Position numbers and translations under genes: made by a program. The notes under the pieces were generated by a model. It was not told the origin of the DNA. It ran no database searches and worked only from the letters and a program-made list of their open reading frames with translations. 64,000 bases of DNA from Martelella radicis. GTDB lineage: Bacteria > Pseudomonadota > Alphaproteobacteria > Rhizobiales > Rhizobiaceae. Positions 62,340 to 64,000 of the stretch are shown piece by piece (within the stretch, counting starts at the first letter, position 1; each line of letters opens with the position of its first letter). Where the stretch lies: positions 1 through 64,000 of the forward strand of contig NZ_JACIDZ010000018.1 in the NCBI RefSeq assembly GCF_014196625.1. The letters are read 5' to 3'.

Positions 62340-64000
62340 ATGGCCGGCCCCGGCGACAACAGAAAGACCAATCCGCACGCGCCCGTGGACCTGGAACCGC
62401 TGCACCGCGCCGTGTCCGGCTGCGTGCGCGCCGTCTCCGGCGACAAGGAGGCGGAGGTCGTCTTCTCGCGCGATCGGCCGGGCATGAGCGGCAGCCAGAT
62501 CCGTCTGCCGGAATTCTCCAAGCGCCCGACGGCAAGCGAGCTTGCGGTGGTGCGTGGCCTCGGTGATTCCATGGCGCTTCGCATGGCCTGCCACAATCCG
62601 GTGACGCATGCGCAGATGGCGCCGAGCGGCAGCGATGCCCAGGCGATCTTCGACGCGGTCGAACAGGCCCGCGTCGATTCCATCGGGGCCAAGCGCATGC
62701 CGGGCATGGCGCGCAACCTCGCCGCCATGCATGCGGAAAAATACGACAAGGCCAATTTCGCCGCGATTGACCGCAAGGAAGACGCGCCCGTTTCCGAGGC
62801 CGTCGCCATGCTGGTGCGCGAAAAGCTTTCCGGCGAGAAGCCGCCGGAATCGGCCGGTCAGGTTCTCGATTTCTGGCGCGACTTCATCGAGCAGAAGGCC
62901 TCCGTCGACCTCGACCGGCTGGCCGAGAACATTGATGACCAGCACGCCTTCGCCCGCACGATCCGCTCCATTCTCTCCTCCATGGAACTTGCCGACGATT
63001 ATTCGGACGAGGACATGGAAAGCGAGAACGAGGAGGAAAACATCTCCGACGAGGAGCAGCCCCGTTCCGAACGCCAGAATGACGAGCAGTTCGACGAGGA
63101 TGCCGGCAATGATTCTGCTCCCGCCGATGAAAGCGACGACAGCGACGAGGAGATGGACCAGGGCGAACTCGACGGCGCGGAAGTGGCCGATACCGAGCTT
63201 GATGAGGATGCCGACCCCGACAGCGAGGTCGCCGGCGAGACGAAGCGCCCGAACACGCCCTTTGACGACCTGAACGAGAAGGTCGACTACAAGGTCTTCA
63301 CCGAGGAATTCGATGAGGAGATCCGGGCCGAGGAGCTGTGCGACCAGGAAGAGCTGCAGCGCCTGCGCGGCTATCTCGACAAGCAGCTTGCCCATCTTCA
63401 GGGCGCGGTCGGAAGGCTCGCCAACCGCATGCAGCGCCGGCTGATGGCCAAGCAGAACCGCTCCTGGGATTTCGATCTCGAGGAAGGCTATCTCGATACC
63501 GCCCGCCTGCCGCGCATGGTCATCGATCCGATGCAGCCGCTCTCCTTCAAGATGGAGCGCGACACCCAGTTCCGCGACACGGTGGTCTCGCTGCTGATCG
63601 ACAATTCCGGCTCGATGCGCGGTCGCCCGATCACGGTTGCCGCCACCTGCGGCGATATTCTCGCGCGCACGCTGGAACGCTGCGGCGTGAAGGTGGAAAT
63701 CCTCGGCTTCACCACCAAGGCCTGGAAGGGCGGGCAGAGCCGCGAGAAATGGCTTGAGGAAGGCAAACCGACGACCCCGGGTCGGCTCAACGACCTGCGC
63801 CACATCATCTACAAATCCGCCGACACCCCCTGGCGCCGCTCGCGCGCCAATCTCGGCCTGATGATGCGCGAGGGCCTGCTCAAGGAAAACATCGACGGCG
63901 AGGCGCTGATCTGGGCGCATGACCGGCTGATGGCGCGGCCCGAACAGCGCCGCATCCTGATGATGATCTCCGACGGCGCGCCGGTCGATGATTCCACGCT
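62340..64000 (+). CDS. cobT: Cobaltochelatase subunit CobT (truncated by the window edge)
   Basis: The first 553 residues of CobT, the chaperone-like subunit of the aerobic cobalt chelatase. GAGGATC precedes the ATG at 62340. An N-terminal helical region is followed by a very acidic segment (about residues 217-302), and then a von Willebrand type A domain whose MIDAS motif DNSGSM is at about 420. The frame remains open to base 64000, so the last 70-90 residues lie beyond the window. Confidence 0.93.
   Translation, partial: MAGPGDNRKTNPHAPVDLEPLHRAVSGCVRAVSGDKEAEVVFSRDRPGMSGSQIRLPEFSKRPTASELAVVRGLGDSMALRMACHNPVTHAQMAPSGSDAQAIFDAVEQARVDSIGAKRMPGMARNLAAMHAEKYDKANFAAIDRKEDAPVSEAVAMLVREKLSGEKPPESAGQVLDFWRDFIEQKASVDLDRLAENIDDQHAFARTIRSILSSMELADDYSDEDMESENEEENISDEEQPRSERQNDEQFDEDAGNDSAPADESDDSDEEMDQGELDGAEVADTELDEDADPDSEVAGETKRPNTPFDDLNEKVDYKVFTEEFDEEIRAEELCDQEELQRLRGYLDKQLAHLQGAVGRLANRMQRRLMAKQNRSWDFDLEEGYLDTARLPRMVIDPMQPLSFKMERDTQFRDTVVSLLIDNSGSMRGRPITVAATCGDILARTLERCGVKVEILGFTTKAWKGGQSREKWLEEGKPTTPGRLNDLRHIIYKSADTPWRRSRANLGLMMREGLLKENIDGEALIWAHDRLMARPEQRRILMMISDGAPVDDST

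Noticed and set aside
62319-63920. A 533-residue open frame on the minus strand opposite cobT
   Set aside because: It is the shadow of the GC-rich cobT coding sequence. The plus-strand frame has the CobT acidic region and VWA motif, follows cobS with a good ribosome-binding site, and stays open to the window edge.

Overview
This window reads as chromosome, or a large chromosome-like replicon, of an alphaproteobacterium of the order Hyphomicrobiales (Rhizobiales), probably Rhizobiaceae or a close relative. The evidence is high GC content, TRAP and ABC sugar uptake systems in great number, FCD-type GntR and LacI regulators, RIME-like and 'GTCAT...CCCGAG' intergenic palindromes, RirA-type iron operators (TGA-N9-TCA), and the housekeeping order accA-xerD / aroK-aroB-corC-bolA-dnaJ-cobS-cobT. 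No species is assigned; no database search was possible.

Bases 1-13 kb hold uptake and catabolism of organic and uronic acids. The left edge is the end of an IS21-like element. Then come a TRAP transporter (dctP-Q-M, minus strand) and, divergent from it, an arylmalonate-decarboxylase-like enzyme with a GntR regulator. A second block (5.5-11.7 kb, all minus strand) runs gntR-dctP-dctQ-dctM-yhcH-kduI-kduD. This is a self-contained unit for importing unsaturated or 5-keto uronates and converting them to 2-keto-3-deoxygluconate, with repeated TTGTATATC sites in front of gntR. From 11.7 to 14 kb lies decayed DNA with a dead IS3-family transposase fragment.

Bases 14-23.5 kb are the most unusual part: a LacI-controlled cluster with a ribose/fructose-type ABC importer, a phosphotriesterase-like hydrolase, a PF07090-type amidotransferase-like protein, a ribokinase-like PfkB kinase, a BtpA/SgcQ barrel protein, a TenA-family protein without any cysteine, and an M20 carbamoylase/deacylase. 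The combination suggests salvage or breakdown of a glycosylated nitrogen heterocycle, possibly related to degraded thiamin, but the pathway is not one I recognise.

Bases 23.6-36.3 kb form a sugar-acid block: a secreted beta-propeller protein, aldo/keto reductase, tartronate semialdehyde reductase, hydroxypyruvate isomerase, HpcH/HpaI aldolase, an Opp/Dpp-type importer, a GntR regulator and an enolase-superfamily dehydratase. Together they describe dehydration of an acid sugar, aldol cleavage and reduction to glycerate. Bases 36.5-44.4 kb hold an oligosaccharide ABC importer, its LacI regulator and a GH94-type glycoside phosphorylase.

Bases 44.4-49.2 kb are an iron-siderophore uptake locus: one permease/ATPase set flanked by two paralogous binding proteins, each side carrying an iron-responsive operator. 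From 49.6 kb on the window is core genome: tRNA-Arg(CCT), an M20 amidohydrolase, a D,D-carboxypeptidase, a CobW-type GTPase, a TusA-like protein, an L,D-transpeptidase, accA, xerD, aroK, aroB, a CorC-type protein, bolA, a J-domain protein, cobS and the start of cobT, which runs off the right edge.
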